The notes under the pieces: generated by a model
The model's input: the letters and a program-made list of their open reading frames with translations, nothing else
The model's database searches: none
Told to the model about the DNA's origin: nothing
In this document: in pieces, positions 1 through 10,331 of the stretch
Position numbering within the stretch: the first letter of the stretch is position 1
How the letters are laid out: each line of letters starts with the position of its first letter
Translations under genes and position numbers: made by a program
From: Mycobacteroides abscessus ATCC 19977
Lineage (GTDB): Bacteria > Actinomycetota > Actinomycetes > Mycobacteriales > Mycobacteriaceae
Direction: 5' to 3'
DNA length: 64,000 nt
Assembly (NCBI RefSeq): GCF_000069185.1
Contig: NC_010397.1
Coordinates: 1,860,001 to 1,924,000 of the forward strand

Positions 1-1137
1 CGTGCGTCCTGGGAGACCGACGCGCACCGCGACCTGCGTAAGCATGCCGCCGAATTCCTGCGCAAGGAATCCACGCCCAACCAGGAACGTTGGAGCGCCC
101 AGCATCAGGTGGACCGTGAGTTCTGGAACAAGATGGGCGATGCGGGTCTGTTGGGCCTGGACCTTCCGGAGGAATACGGTGGTGCCGGCGGTGATTTCGG
201 ATTCTCGGCGGTGGTGGGCGAAGAACTGGCGCTCGCGCAGGACACCTCGACCGGATGGGCCGTGCACTCGCCGATCGTCGCGCACTACATCAACACCTAC
301 GGCAATGAGGAGCAGCGTGCCCGCTGGATGCCGGGCATCATCAGTGGCGATTTGGTCCTCGCCATCGCGATGACCGAGCCCGGCACCGGCTCGGACCTGC
401 AGGCGGTGCGCACCACCGCGATTCCCGACGGTGACCACTACGTCATCAACGGATCGAAAACCTTCATCTCCAACGGAACTCACTGTGACCTGCTGGTCAT
501 TGTCGCCAAGACTGACCCATCTCAGGGTGCCGCCGGCGTCTCACTCATCGTCGCCGAAACCAAGGATCTCCCCGGATTCGAGCGCGGTCGGGTGCTGGAG
601 AAGGTGGGTCAGCACGGTCAGGACACGCGGGAGCTGTTCTTCACCGACATGCGTGTGCCGATCGCAAACCGCCTCGGCGACAAGGACGGCCTGGGCTTCT
701 ACCAGCTCATGGAACAGCTGGCCCGCGAGCGGCTGATCATCGCCGCCGTCTGCTCCGGCATGGCCGAGGGCGCCTTGATCGAGGCCATCAAGTACACCAA
801 GGAACGCGAGGCATTCGGCAAGCCGCTCATCAAATTCCAGAACACCAAATTCCAGCTGGCCGAGCTCAAGGCCGAGGTGCTGTCCATCAAGACCACGGTG
901 GACTACTGCGTTCAGGACTACATCAACGGGAACAACGACCCGGCAACGGCATCCATGGCCAAGCTGATCGCCGCGGATAAGGCGGTCTCGGTGGTGGACC
1001 GTTGTGTGCAGTTCTTCGGCGGTTACGGATACATGATGGAGTACCCGATCGCACGGGCCTACGCCGCGGCGCGCGTCAACAAAATCTACGGCGGTACAAG
1101 CGAAATCATGAAGGAAATCATCAGCCGGTCCCTGTAG
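1..1137 (+). CDS. Acyl-CoA dehydrogenase, 5'-truncated by window edge
   Basis: FAD flavoenzyme that introduces the alpha-beta double bond in acyl-CoAs. The reading frame is open from base 1, so the true start lies upstream; 378 residues are visible. Family signatures seen are AMTEPGTGSD (FAD/substrate loop), the FFGGYGYM segment and the C-terminal YGGTSEIMKEI segment. The position that carries the catalytic glutamate in medium-chain enzymes (YEG) is YGG here. A glutamate in ARERLIIA (visible residue about 243) sits where long-chain and isovaleryl-CoA dehydrogenases place their base, so I infer that subtype. It is followed after 21 bp by a thiolase and then a CoA ligase, indicating a fatty-acid or branched acyl/sterol side-chain degradation operon. 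Substrate is not determinable. Confidence 0.95.
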   Translation, partial: RASWETDAHRDLRKHAAEFLRKESTPNQERWSAQHQVDREFWNKMGDAGLLGLDLPEEYGGAGGDFGFSAVVGEELALAQDTSTGWAVHSPIVAHYINTYGNEEQRARWMPGIISGDLVLAIAMTEPGTGSDLQAVRTTAIPDGDHYVINGSKTFISNGTHCDLLVIVAKTDPSQGAAGVSLIVAETKDLPGFERGRVLEKVGQHGQDTRELFFTDMRVPIANRLGDKDGLGFYQLMEQLARERLIIAAVCSGMAEGALIEAIKYTKEREAFGKPLIKFQNTKFQLAELKAEVLSIKTTVDYCVQDYINGNNDPATASMAKLIAADKAVSVVDRCVQFFGGYGYMMEYPIARAYAAARVNKIYGGTSEIMKEIISRSL

Positions 1138-1158
1138 ACGGCGCGAAGGAGACATGCA

Positions 1159-2367
1159 ATGAAGCAGCAGAACAAGGTGTTCGTCGTCGGTGTCGGCATG
1201 ACCAAATTCGAGAAGCCCGGGCGCAGGGAGGGCTGGGACTATCCGGCGATGGTCAAGGAAGCCGGCACCAAGGCACTCGAAGACGCCGGGGTTCAGTACC
1301 CGGAGATCGAACAGGCCTTCATCGGAAACGTCTACGGCGACTCGTGCTCCGGCCACCGCGCGCTCTACGAGCTCGGCCACACCGGTATTCCGATCTATAA
1401 CGTCAACAGCAACTGCTCGACCGGTTCCACCGCACTGTTCATGGCGGCCAATGCCATTCGCAGCGGCCAGTCCGATGTGGTGATGGCCGCGGGATTCGAG
1501 AAGATGGAACCCGGCTCGCTGGGCATGAAATTCAGCGATCGTGAGTCGCCCCTGCAACCGCACATCATGGCGCTCGGTGAGCTGAGTCAGCCGCAGTTCC
1601 CGATGACGGCCTGGATGTTCGCCGCCGCGGCCGAGGAGTACATGCGTGAATACGGCCTCACCGCAGAACAACTGGCTTGGATCGGTTACAAGAACCACAA
1701 GCACTCGGTCAATAACCCCTACAGCCAGTTCCAGGACGAGTACTCGTTGGAGGACATCCTGAGCTCGCGGACCATCGTGGGCCCGCTGACCAAGCTGCAG
1801 TGCTCACCGACCTCCGATGGGTCCGCCGCCGCGATCGTGGCGAGTGAGGAGTTCGTCGACACGCACGGGTTGGCCGATCAGGCGGTGGAGATCGTGGGAC
1901 AAGCCACCGTCACCGACCGCGAGGACACCTTTGACGGCACCGCCGCCGGCATTGTCGGTGCGAACATGAACAAGGCCGCCATTGCCAGCGTGTACGCGCA
2001 GGCGCAGATCGGTCCGGACGATCTGGATGTGGTGGAGCTGCATGACTGCTTCTCCGCCAATGAGATCTTGGTCTACGAGGCACTCGGATTCTGCGAACCG
2101 GGTGCGGCCGGCAAGCTGATCGACAACCAGGACACCACCTTTGGCGGTAAGTGGGTGGTCAATCCGTCGGGCGGGCTGATCTCCAAGGGGCACCCGCTCG
2201 GTGCCACTGGCCTGGCGCAGTGCGCCGAACTGAACTGGCAGCTGCGCGGCAAGGCGGACAAGCGCCAGGTTGCCGGCGCCGCGACCAAGGACGGCGTGGC
2301 CCTGCAACACAACATCGGGCTGGGTGGCTCGGTGGTTGTCACGGCATACCGCCCGGCCAACCGGTGA
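1159..2367 (+). CDS. Thiolase / lipid-transfer protein (SCP-x type)
   Basis: Predicted to cleave (or form) a 3-ketoacyl-CoA with CoA. 402 aa. The nucleophile is the Cys of NCSTGS (residue 86). HDCFSANE and the GHPLGATG histidine loop are the other active-site segments. The usual C-terminal CxGGG cysteine motif is replaced by GLGGSVVV, which is typical of SCP-x-like thiolases acting on sterol or branched acyl chains rather than of acetyl-CoA acetyltransferases. The ATG is preceded by AAGGAGA. The TGA stop overlaps the GTG start of the following ligase in a GTGA, so the two are probably translationally coupled. Substrate is inferred only by family. Confidence 0.92.
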   Translation: MKQQNKVFVVGVGMTKFEKPGRREGWDYPAMVKEAGTKALEDAGVQYPEIEQAFIGNVYGDSCSGHRALYELGHTGIPIYNVNSNCSTGSTALFMAANAIRSGQSDVVMAAGFEKMEPGSLGMKFSDRESPLQPHIMALGELSQPQFPMTAWMFAAAAEEYMREYGLTAEQLAWIGYKNHKHSVNNPYSQFQDEYSLEDILSSRTIVGPLTKLQCSPTSDGSAAAIVASEEFVDTHGLADQAVEIVGQATVTDREDTFDGTAAGIVGANMNKAAIASVYAQAQIGPDDLDVVELHDCFSANEILVYEALGFCEPGAAGKLIDNQDTTFGGKWVVNPSGGLISKGHPLGATGLAQCAELNWQLRGKADKRQVAGAATKDGVALQHNIGLGGSVVVTAYRPANR

Positions 2368-4118
2368 CCGGTCCGGCCACGCTCTGCGCGGCGTTCCAGC
2401 GCACCGCCGCGCAGCATCCGGACCGCGTCGCGCTGCGCACTGTAGGTGGCGGTGTGGTGATCACGTGGCGCCAATATCGTGAACGGGTCCGCGAGATCGC
2501 TTCGGGCCTTGCCGGATTGGGTGTCGGTCCGGGGGACACGGTGGCACTGATGCTGACGAACCGCCCCGAGTTCCATCTGTGCGATACCGCGGTATTACAT
2601 TGCGGGGCTACGCCCTTTTCGGTGTACAACACCAACCCGCCGGAGCTGTTGGGCTACCAATTCGACAACGCGGACAACCGGGTGGTCATCTGTGAACAGC
2701 AGTTCCTGCCTCAGGTGCGAAGCGCTGTCGGCCTCGGCGGCAAGGTCGAACACATTATCTGCGTCGACGGCGCGCCCGAGGGCACCCTTGACCTGCGATC
2801 GCTGCCGCCCGCAGCAGACTTCGACTTCGAGAGCGCCTGGAGGTCGGTGCGGCCCGATGACGTACTGACCATCGTGTACACCTCGGGGACCACGGGCCCA
2901 CCCAAGGGCGTGGAACTGACCCACACCAACTTCATCGAGAACGCCCGCATCACCGAAGAAATGGGCCCGCTCGGGTTCGACGATCGGGCGGTGTCCTACT
3001 TGCCGGATGCCCATGCCGCCAATCGTTGGCTTACGCACTACCAGAATCTGTTGTACGGCCTGCAGATCACCACCGTGGCGGACCCCAAGGCGGTGCTCAG
3101 CGCACTCACCGATGTGCGTCCCACGCTGTTCCTGGGGGTGCCCCGGGTCTGGGTAAAGGCCAAGATGGGCCTGGACGCAGCGCTGCAGGAGGCCGGCCCC
3201 TTGCGCCGTACCTTGGCGCACTGGGCTATCGGTGTGGGCCGCCGGAAGGCGCGCGCGTCATCGGCCGGTGCCCGGCTGAGTGCGCTCGACAACATGACGC
3301 ACGCCCTCGCCGATCGCCTGGTGTTGTCTTCGATCCGCGCTCGCATGGGTCTGGACCGGGTGAAGGTGGGTGCCAGCGGTGCGGCGCCCATCCCGGTCGA
3401 GGTTCACGAATTTCTTTTGGCGCTCGGCATACCAATCTGCGAGGGCTACGGCATGACCGAATGCACGTGCGCGGGAACGATCAACCGTGCCAGCCGAATC
3501 AAGATCGGCAGCGTCGGCATCCCGGCACCCGGCGTCGAAGTCTCGCTGGGGCCCGACGGCGAGGTGCTGCTGCGCGGCAAGAACATCATGCGTGGATACC
3601 GCAAGATGCCGGAAAAGACCGCCGAGACCGTCGACCCCGAGGGGTGGCTGCACACCGGCGACATCGGAGAGATCGACGCGGAGGGCTATCTGAAGATCGT
3701 CGACCGCAAGAAAGAGATCATCATCAACGAGGCCGGCAAGAACATGTCACCGACCAACATCGAGAACGCCATCACGGCCAATACCCCGCTGGCCGGGCCC
3801 GTGGCGGTGATCGGCGACCGGCGGCCCTACAACACCGCGCTCATCACGCTGGACCCCGAGGCATTGGCCCGGTTCGCCGAACGGCACGGCCTCACCGGGC
3901 GGCAGTCAGAGCTTGCCGAAAGCCCAGTCGTGCGGGCGGCAATCGACGAGTGTGTGCAGAACGCCAACCGCAGCTTGTCCCGCGTCGAACAGATCAAGAC
4001 GTTCACGGTGCTGCCGGATGTGTGGGAGCCGGGATCGGAATACCTCACGCCGACAACCAAGCTCAGACGTAAGCCGATCGAGGAACACTACTGCGAGGTG
4101 ATCGACGCGATGTACTAG
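2364..4118 (+). CDS. AMP-dependent acyl-CoA synthetase (FadD family)
   Basis: Adenylate-forming enzyme that activates a carboxylic acid with ATP and loads it on CoA. 584 aa from the GTG that overlaps the thiolase stop; a longer open frame exists upstream but lies inside the thiolase gene. Motifs in order: the P-loop [11 protein letters not shown] about residue 175, GYGMTE (A5), [10 protein letters not shown] (A7), the hinge [14 protein letters not shown] (A8), and TPTTKLRRK carrying the A10 lysine. Length and A8 resemble long-chain FadD/ACSL-type ligases. It is the third gene of the FadE-thiolase-FadD operon and presumably activates the same substrate. The stop overlaps the convergent downstream gene by 4 bp. 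Confidence 0.93.
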   Translation: MTGPATLCAAFQRTAAQHPDRVALRTVGGGVVITWRQYRERVREIASGLAGLGVGPGDTVALMLTNRPEFHLCDTAVLHCGATPFSVYNTNPPELLGYQFDNADNRVVICEQQFLPQVRSAVGLGGKVEHIICVDGAPEGTLDLRSLPPAADFDFESAWRSVRPDDVLTIVYTSGTTGPPKGVELTHTNFIENARITEEMGPLGFDDRAVSYLPDAHAANRWLTHYQNLLYGLQITTVADPKAVLSALTDVRPTLFLGVPRVWVKAKMGLDAALQEAGPLRRTLAHWAIGVGRRKARASSAGARLSALDNMTHALADRLVLSSIRARMGLDRVKVGASGAAPIPVEVHEFLLALGIPICEGYGMTECTCAGTINRASRIKIGSVGIPAPGVEVSLGPDGEVLLRGKNIMRGYRKMPEKTAETVDPEGWLHTGDIGEIDAEGYLKIVDRKKEIIINEAGKNMSPTNIENAITANTPLAGPVAVIGDRRPYNTALITLDPEALARFAERHGLTGRQSELAESPVVRAAIDECVQNANRSLSRVEQIKTFTVLPDVWEPGSEYLTPTTKLRRKPIEEHYCEVIDAMY

Positions 4119-5488
4119 GCCGCAGGGGCCAGCCCGGAGCGCGCGAACCGCCCGGCGGGGGAGAACCGCTCCAGGATGGCATCGGCGGGTTCCCCTGCCC
4201 ATTCGGTGATGAGCTCCTTGGCGGCCTCCACGGAGGTGACCCGCTCAAACGGCTTCGGGTCGTCCAGGAGGCTGAACAGCTTGGAAGCGAATCCTTGATG
4301 CACGTGCCCGGCCGCGAAGAACAGATCGCCATAGTCGTGTAGTTCGTCGTCGCCGAGATAGAGCCTGGTGACCAACTGCGCGGCGCGGGCTCGCCGGTCG
4401 TAGAACTCCTCGAAAGCCGCGGTGAGCCAAGCGGTATCGAAGGGGCCGTCATGCGCGGCGGCCTTGTGTACCAGCGCGGCGGCCTGTACGAGACCGCCCT
4501 GCGCACCCTGCCCGGCAATCGGGTCGTAGGCCACCGCGGTGTCACCGAGTGCCGCGACGGGGTGTCCGCTCGCGGTATGGCCGACACCGTGGCGCACCAG
4601 CTGCGTCACCGCGCCGGTGATCCATGAGTGTGGGTCCTCCTCGATAACGTTGAGCGACAAGACCTCCGGCAGATCCCAGTCGATGTATTCGCGGTGTACA
4701 TCGGTGACGGCCCGCAGCGCCGATGCCGCACTGTCGACCTCGGCGTAGCGGCGCTCCCAGTCGCTGCCGGGCTTGGCCCACGTCAAGAAGGACCATGACG
4801 GCCCGGCGTCCTTATGGAGATAGGGCCCCCACCAGGCCTCGCCCTGATCGGTGATGAACGAGAAGGCACTGTGTGCCGCGCCGGCGGTGCCCCGGTGCGC
4901 GAAGACGTCGGGCCCGTGGCCCAGACCGGCCACCGTCAGCATCAACAGCCGCCGCTGCGGGCGGTCGTACACCGTGCGGGAGGCATCCACCGGGAACAAC
5001 GATGACAGCCCGCTACGTCCGGTCGCCACCAAGGTCAGATCATGCTCGGCGGCTATTCCGTCAAGGCGTTCCGGGTGCACCTGCTCCACGACGAATCGAC
5101 CGCCACGCTCCTGGAATTGGGTGAGGCGGTCATCGGCCTTCAGCCGCGTGTCGACGGCAACACTGCGTGTACCGCCATCGAAGTCGGCGTCGAAGGCGAT
5201 CACCTCCGGCCGGCCGGGCTCGGTGCCGTCGACAAGGCGCACGCTGAGCCCGCTGGCGGTGGGACCCGGCTCCAGGTAGCTGGTCAGTCCCAGGCTGGCC
5301 TCGGCGCGCTGTGCCTGGCCGAAGATGAGCGCGGTGCCGGTCGCGGGCACGTCTTCTCGCAGGCTCCGCTGGTTGCGGTCGCTATAGACGGTGACGTCAA
5401 AACCCTTGTCCAGCAGACCCAGTGCTGCGGTCGCGCCGGTTTGGCCCGCTCCGATGATAGCGGCCTTGCGTCCATGTTTCGTCGTCAT
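4115..5488 (-). CDS. Styrene/indole monooxygenase-like FAD oxygenase (StyA family)
   Basis: 457 aa. The N-terminus KAAIIGAGQTGATAALGLL is a Rossmann dinucleotide-binding fold (GxGxxG). The overall sequence resembles the StyA subunit of two-component styrene/indole monooxygenases, which epoxidise vinyl-aromatics using reduced FAD from a separate reductase (StyB). No StyB-like reductase is visible in the window, so the electron donor would be encoded elsewhere. I chose the ATG immediately before TTKHGRK because it opens the Rossmann strand; the open frame continues upstream but has no family similarity. It is divergent from the diguanylate cyclase gene (75 bp) and convergent with fadD. Function by family only. 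Confidence 0.8.
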   Translation of the reverse strand: MTTKHGRKAAIIGAGQTGATAALGLLDKGFDVTVYSDRNQRSLREDVPATGTALIFGQAQRAEASLGLTSYLEPGPTASGLSVRLVDGTEPGRPEVIAFDADFDGGTRSVAVDTRLKADDRLTQFQERGGRFVVEQVHPERLDGIAAEHDLTLVATGRSGLSSLFPVDASRTVYDRPQRRLLMLTVAGLGHGPDVFAHRGTAGAAHSAFSFITDQGEAWWGPYLHKDAGPSWSFLTWAKPGSDWERRYAEVDSAASALRAVTDVHREYIDWDLPEVLSLNVIEEDPHSWITGAVTQLVRHGVGHTASGHPVAALGDTAVAYDPIAGQGAQGGLVQAAALVHKAAAHDGPFDTAWLTAAFEEFYDRRARAAQLVTRLYLGDDELHDYGDLFFAAGHVHQGFASKLFSLLDDPKPFERVTSVEAAKELITEWAGEPADAILERFSPAGRFARSGLAPAA

Positions 5489-5563
5489 GACGCCACTATC
5501 GGCGTGTGAACTTATGCGCGAAAGGCACCCGCTCACGGTGATTGCAAGGTCCATAATTCCGGT

Positions 5564-6628
5564 GTGCAAAATCCGCCCTATGTGGAGACGGGATACCAGT
5601 ACGACCTGGTGACCAATGCTCTGCGTGACACCGGTCAGCTTGGACGGCTCAAGACCGGTATCGGGCTGTTGTGCTTCGTGATCGTGTTTCTGCAGGGAGT
5701 GACCCAGTTCTATCCGCTCGGCCCGCACGGCATCTGGCCGCGCGTCGTCCACGGCATCACCGCTGCATCGGCGGTGGTCGCCGGCCTGTGTTGGCTGAGC
5801 TTCTCGTGGCCGGGCCGCCGGGCGATGGCCGCGTTCGTGGTGTGGGCGGATGTCGCCCTGGCTGTCGGGGCCGCGCTGCTCTCCGACCCCACCGCCAGAA
5901 TTTGCGCGATCGTGTATTTGGGTCCGGTCGGCCTACTCCCCACCTTCTTCCTCAGTAGGCGGGCACTGGTGGCGCACTGCGCGTTCGCCACGTCGCTGCT
6001 GGGGGCGGTGCTGGCGGTGAATGTGCTGTCCGGTGGGGCGCGGATGTTTGAACAGTTCTTTTACGCGGCTCCGGTGATCTCGGCGATCGTGTTGGTGCCC
6101 GCCGTCATCCAATTGGTTCTGGAGGGAGGCCGCGACTCGATTCTGTCCGCGGCATTGGCTGCCGACAGGGACCCGCTTACCGGTCTGTTGAACCGGCGGG
6201 GTGTGACCTCCGCAATGGACCTGCTGCATCGGGGCCGCCTGGACGCCATCGACATCGTCGTGGTGCTGATGGATGTGGACGGGCTCAAAGAACTCAACGA
6301 CACCCACGGCCACGGCGCCGGCGATATGACTCTCAAGGCGGTGGCAGACATGCTCAAGGCCCGGACTCGGGTCGGTGAGATCGCGGCGCGTTTCGGCGGC
6401 GATGAGTTTCTGGTGGTCGCGTTTCCGGGCCGCGGGGAGGACATCGAATCGACCATTCGGCGCGTGAGTGCACCGCGAGCCGGTATCGACTACTGGACCG
6501 TCAGTGTGGGAGCCGCATGGCAGTCACGGACCGGAAACAAGGTCGACCTGGAATCGCTTGTGCAGCAAGCCGACCATGCGCTGTACGAGGCCAAGAAGAC
6601 CCGCGGAATGCTGGACCCGCAGCGCTGA
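5564..6628 (+). CDS. Membrane-anchored GGDEF diguanylate cyclase
   Basis: 354 aa. The N-terminal half (residues about 30-190) holds five to six hydrophobic segments. The C-terminal GGDEF domain starts at DPLTGLLNRRG (about 203) and has an intact RFGGDEF active-site motif (278-282), so c-di-GMP synthesis from two GTP is expected. The inhibitory I-site, normally RxxD five residues before GGDEF, reads RVGE, a D-to-E change that may weaken product inhibition. No EAL or PAS domain is present. Start is the GTG at the predicted boundary, reading QNPPYVE. The gene converges on the amidohydrolase gene with a 9-bp gap. Confidence 0.9.
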   Translation: MQNPPYVETGYQYDLVTNALRDTGQLGRLKTGIGLLCFVIVFLQGVTQFYPLGPHGIWPRVVHGITAASAVVAGLCWLSFSWPGRRAMAAFVVWADVALAVGAALLSDPTARICAIVYLGPVGLLPTFFLSRRALVAHCAFATSLLGAVLAVNVLSGGARMFEQFFYAAPVISAIVLVPAVIQLVLEGGRDSILSAALAADRDPLTGLLNRRGVTSAMDLLHRGRLDAIDIVVVLMDVDGLKELNDTHGHGAGDMTLKAVADMLKARTRVGEIAARFGGDEFLVVAFPGRGEDIESTIRRVSAPRAGIDYWTVSVGAAWQSRTGNKVDLESLVQQADHALYEAKKTRGMLDPQR

Positions 6629-6637
6629 GGGTGCGAG

Positions 6638-8389
6638 TCAGCCGACGGGTGCGGCATAGGTCTGCCGACCGGCCAGGTAGGTGGCGCGCACCGAGATATC
6701 GCGCAGTGCCTGCGGGTCTACCGCGTGCGGGTCGGCGGATAACACCACCAGGTCGGCGTACTTGCCCACTTCCAGACTGCCGACCTCGTTGTCGAGATGC
6801 AGCTGCCAGGCCGCGTCGATGGTCTGGGCTCTTACGGCCTGCGTGACGCTGATCCGTTGTTCGGGGGCCAGCACACGGCCGGAGCCCTTGGCCGTGCGGG
6901 TGACGGCGGTGGCGATGTTGCCCAGCGGGTTCGGCGGGGACACGTTGCCATCGTTGTGAAACGAGATTCTGAGCCCGGCGTCCAGCGCAGATTTTGCCGA
7001 CATCCAGTGCGCGCCATGGTCTTGACCGAACAGCTCGTCGATGAGTGGGTCGCCCCAGAAGTAGACATGTTCGATGAACAGGCTCGGATGCACACCCAGG
7101 CGTGCCGCGCGCTGGAACTGTGCGGGAGTCATCGCGCCCACATGTTCCAGGCGGGAGCGTAGCGAGGCGGGGGACTGGGCCTTCTCATACGCGTCGAGCA
7201 CCACATCGATCGCGCGGTCACCGTGGACGTGACACGCCAGCTGCCAGCCCTGCTCGATGAAGGCCGTCGCCAGCTCGGTGACCTGGGCCGGCGTGTAGTT
7301 CATGCCGCCGTGATGGTGTGGCTCCAGGCCCATGCGGCGCGTAGCCGCGGTGTCCAGGTAGGGGAACGAGGTGAAAATATTTCCCTGCCAGGGTGATCCG
7401 TCTGCCCACAGCTTCATGCCGATCTGCGCGAACAGCTGATCGGCGCCGGCCGCCGGCCCGGCGACATGCGTGGGGTCCTTGGCCAGCTCGGGGGCGCCCA
7501 TCTCATAGGCGCGGATGCGCAGTTTGACACCCGGATCGGCGGCCATCCTGCGGTAGAGGTCGCCCTGCTGCGCGGCGCTGTAGCTGTGCTCGCTGGCGGT
7601 GGCGATGCCCACGGCGGCCAGCTGCCCAAACGCCCAGTGCAGATTCTGGAAGGCGTTGGGCTCGGCGACATTCCGTAGATACGGCATTGCCAAGGTGGTC
7701 AGCGCGGCGGCCTCGCGAACCTCGCCGGTGAGCTCGCCGTCGGGTCCGTGGACGTATTCGGCGCCGACGGGATTGGGTGTGTCCCTGGTGATTCCGGCGA
7801 GCCGGAAGGAAGCTGTGTTGGCGTAGGCGGCGTGTCCGCTGTTGGCGACGATGATCACCGGATGGTCCGGAGCCAGCGCGTCAAGAATTGTGCGCGTAGG
7901 TAATTGGAGATCCGGCTGCAGCAGCACGTCGATGCCGTAGAGCAGTACCTGGGTACCCTTCGGGGTACTCCGGACGGTGTCGGCCAGCTTCTGCATGACC
8001 TGCTGACCGGTGGGAACGACGAAAGGGCGCACGTCCACGGCGGGCGGACCGAGGGTGGCGGCGATCTGGCTCGGGTGGCTGTGCGCCTCCACGAACGCCG
8101 GAAGCAGCGCCAGGCCGTCGAGCTCGATCACATCCGTTTGGGCACCGCGCAGCCTCATCACGTCCTGCCGTGAACCGACCGCGGCGATCTTGCCCTGGGC
8201 AACGGCCAGTGCCTCGGTCGTGGTGCCGTGCCCATCGACCGTCACCACCGGGCCACCGACAAAGATCAGGTCGGCACCGGTATCGGGATCGGTGGTGTCG
8301 TGGCCGCACCCGGCCAGTGCCGCCAGTCCCGTGGTGGCAGCGGTAGCGGCGGCTCCGCCGACCACGAACTGCCTCCGATTGATCGACAT
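6638..8389 (-). CDS. Tat-exported lipoprotein amidohydrolase (YtcJ-like)
   Basis: 583 aa metal-dependent hydrolase of the amidohydrolase superfamily. The N-terminus combines a twin-arginine motif (RRQF, residues 5-8) with a hydrophobic stretch and a lipobox LAGC (Cys 28), predicting Tat export followed by lipidation. The first metal motif HSH lies in FVEAHSHPSQ. The catalytic domain ends with the usual composite-domain strand (VGSLEVGKYADLVVLSADP). The closest described family is YtcJ/N-substituted formamide deformylase-like proteins; substrate unknown. It is 10 bp from the mscR stop and in the same direction, so it may be co-transcribed behind mscR. Confidence 0.88.
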   Translation of the reverse strand: MSINRRQFVVGGAAATAATTGLAALAGCGHDTTDPDTGADLIFVGGPVVTVDGHGTTTEALAVAQGKIAAVGSRQDVMRLRGAQTDVIELDGLALLPAFVEAHSHPSQIAATLGPPAVDVRPFVVPTGQQVMQKLADTVRSTPKGTQVLLYGIDVLLQPDLQLPTRTILDALAPDHPVIIVANSGHAAYANTASFRLAGITRDTPNPVGAEYVHGPDGELTGEVREAAALTTLAMPYLRNVAEPNAFQNLHWAFGQLAAVGIATASEHSYSAAQQGDLYRRMAADPGVKLRIRAYEMGAPELAKDPTHVAGPAAGADQLFAQIGMKLWADGSPWQGNIFTSFPYLDTAATRRMGLEPHHHGGMNYTPAQVTELATAFIEQGWQLACHVHGDRAIDVVLDAYEKAQSPASLRSRLEHVGAMTPAQFQRAARLGVHPSLFIEHVYFWGDPLIDELFGQDHGAHWMSAKSALDAGLRISFHNDGNVSPPNPLGNIATAVTRTAKGSGRVLAPEQRISVTQAVRAQTIDAAWQLHLDNEVGSLEVGKYADLVVLSADPHAVDPQALRDISVRATYLAGRQTYAAPVG

Positions 8390-8399
8390 CGGAGTGCGG

Positions 8400-9494
8400 C
8401 TAGAGCACCACTACGGAGCGCAGGACCTCGCCATGGTGCATCTTTTCGAACGCGGCTTCGATGCTTTCGATGCCGATGCGCTCGGAGACGAATCGGTCCA
8501 GGGGCAGTCGGCCCTGTTGGTAGAGCGATACCAGGGTGGGGAAGTCGCGCTCGGGCAGGCAGTCGCCATACCAGGAGGACTTCAACGAGCCGCCGCGTGA
8601 GAAGAAGTCGATCAAGGGCATCTCGAGCGTCATATCCGGTGTGGGGACGCCGACCAACACCACCGTGCCGGCCAGATCGCGTGCGTAGAAGGCCTGTTTC
8701 CAGGTTTCGGGGCGGCCTACCGCGTCGATCACCACGTCGGCGCCGAATTCGTCGGTCAGTTCCTGGATCGCGGTGACCACGTCGTCGACCTTGCGGGCAT
8801 TGATGGTGTCGGTGGCCCCGAAGTCCTTGGCCCAGGCCAGCTTGGTGTCATCGGTGTCGATGGCGATGATCTTGCGCGCCCCCGCCAACCGGGCCCCGGC
8901 GATCGCCGCATCGCCGACCCCACCACAGCCGATGACCGCGACGGTGTCGTCGCGGCCCACATTGCCGGTGTTCACCGCCGCGCCGAGTCCGGCCATCACG
9001 CCGCAGCCCAGCAGGCCCACCACGGCCGGATCCGCGGTCGGATCGACCTTGGTGCATTGCCCGGCATGTACCAGCGTCTTCTCGATGAATGCGCCGATGC
9101 CCAGGGCGGGGGTCAGCTCGGTGCCGTCGGTGAGTGTCATCTTCTGAGCGGCGTTGAAGGTGTCGAAGCAGTACTGCGGCCGCCCGCGCTTGCAGGCCCG
9201 GCACACCCCACACACCGCGCGCCAGTTCAGGATCACGAAATCGCCCGGCTCGACGGTGGTTACGCCTTCGCCGACGGTCTCCACAATCCCCGCCGCCTCA
9301 TGGCCGAGCAGGAACGGGAACTCGTCGTTGATCCCGCCCTCGCGGTAGGTCAGATCGGTGTGGCATACCCCGCAGGCCTGCACCTTCACCACGACCTCAC
9401 CGGGGCCCGGATCAGGGATCACGATGTCCACCAGCTCCACAGGAGCTTTTACCGACCGAGCGATCACACCGCGCACAGTTTGAGACATGCGCAT
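8400..9494 (-). CDS. mscR: S-(hydroxymethyl)mycothiol dehydrogenase (MscR)
   Basis: Zinc-dependent medium-chain dehydrogenase that oxidises the formaldehyde-mycothiol adduct, the actinobacterial counterpart of glutathione-dependent formaldehyde dehydrogenase; it also reduces S-nitrosomycothiol. The catalytic zinc site CGVCHTD is at residues 41-47, the structural zinc cluster is [15 protein letters not shown], and the NAD fold carries [10 protein letters not shown]. Start: ATGCGCATG gives two options. The upstream ATG (364 aa) has GGGA 10 nt before it; the second (9488) gives the more usual MSQTV start. The end is certain. It is divergent from the serine hydrolase, with only 18 bp between the two start codons. 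Confidence 0.93.
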   Translation of the reverse strand: MRMSQTVRGVIARSVKAPVELVDIVIPDPGPGEVVVKVQACGVCHTDLTYREGGINDEFPFLLGHEAAGIVETVGEGVTTVEPGDFVILNWRAVCGVCRACKRGRPQYCFDTFNAAQKMTLTDGTELTPALGIGAFIEKTLVHAGQCTKVDPTADPAVVGLLGCGVMAGLGAAVNTGNVGRDDTVAVIGCGGVGDAAIAGARLAGARKIIAIDTDDTKLAWAKDFGATDTINARKVDDVVTAIQELTDEFGADVVIDAVGRPETWKQAFYARDLAGTVVLVGVPTPDMTLEMPLIDFFSRGGSLKSSWYGDCLPERDFPTLVSLYQQGRLPLDRFVSERIGIESIEAAFEKMHHGEVLRSVVVL

Positions 9495-9512
9495 GACGCT
9501 ACAGTCCCAGGC

Positions 9513-10331
9513 ATGGGTGCTCTCGACCTTGTCGCCGACTGGCCGGTATCCACAGTCGCTGCCGCGGTGGTGGCGCCGGAGGGCATCAGAGCCCAAATCG
9601 GGCCTGTGACCCAACAATTCGCCCTGGCGTCGGTGACCAAACCGCTGGTGGCCCGGGCCGCACAGGTGGCCCTCGAAGAGGGTGCCGTCGACCTCACGAC
9701 CCCGGCCGGGCCGTCCGGTTCCACCGTCGAGCACCTGCTGGCGCACGCGTCGGGCCTGTCACTGCTTTCCGGCGCCGTGATGGCCAAACCCGGAACGCGG
9801 CGGATCTACTCCAACTACGGCTTTGCCGTTCTCGCGCATGCGGTCGAGGCCGGTGCCACCATCGAGTTCGATGCGTATCTGCGCGAGGCGGTGCTCGAAC
9901 CGCTCGGTATGAGCAGCACCACGCTGCCCGGCGGGGCCGATACCGCCGGATACGGCGCGTCGTCGACCGTCGCCGACCTGGCGGCCTTCGTGGGTGATCT
10001 GCTGCGGCCACATCTGGTCAGCGCCGAAACGCATCAGCGTGCGACACATGTCGTCTTTCCGGGGCTGGACGGGGTGCTGCCGGGTTACGGGGTGCAGCGG
10101 CCCAACGACTGGGGCCTGGGTTTTGAGATCAAGGGAAGCAAGCTCCCACATTGGACGGGCGCCGAGAACTCCCCGGCCACCTACGGCCACTTCGGTCAGG
10201 CCGGCACGTTTATCTGGGTGGATCCGGCCGTCGACCTCGGACTCGTGGTGCTGACGGATCGGCCCTTCGATGGCTGGGCCAACCAGGTGTGGCCGCAGCT
10301 GTCGGATGCGGTGCTGGCCGAATTCGGCTGA
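9513..10331 (+). CDS. Serine hydrolase, beta-lactamase/PBP-like fold (class C type)
   Basis: 272 aa. Has the penicillin-recognising triad: SVTK (Ser40-x-x-Lys43), YSN in RRIYSNYG, and HFG in GHFGQAG as the third motif. No signal peptide, so a cytoplasmic esterase/peptidase-like role is as likely as beta-lactam hydrolysis; at 272 aa it is shorter than AmpC-type enzymes. The ATG lies only 18 bp from the divergent mscR start and has no clear Shine-Dalgarno, so a leaderless transcript is plausible. The frame extends upstream, but only antisense to mscR. Natural substrate unknown. Confidence 0.88.
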   Translation: MGALDLVADWPVSTVAAAVVAPEGIRAQIGPVTQQFALASVTKPLVARAAQVALEEGAVDLTTPAGPSGSTVEHLLAHASGLSLLSGAVMAKPGTRRIYSNYGFAVLAHAVEAGATIEFDAYLREAVLEPLGMSSTTLPGGADTAGYGASSTVADLAAFVGDLLRPHLVSAETHQRATHVVFPGLDGVLPGYGVQRPNDWGLGFEIKGSKLPHWTGAENSPATYGHFGQAGTFIWVDPAVDLGLVVLTDRPFDGWANQVWPQLSDAVLAEFG

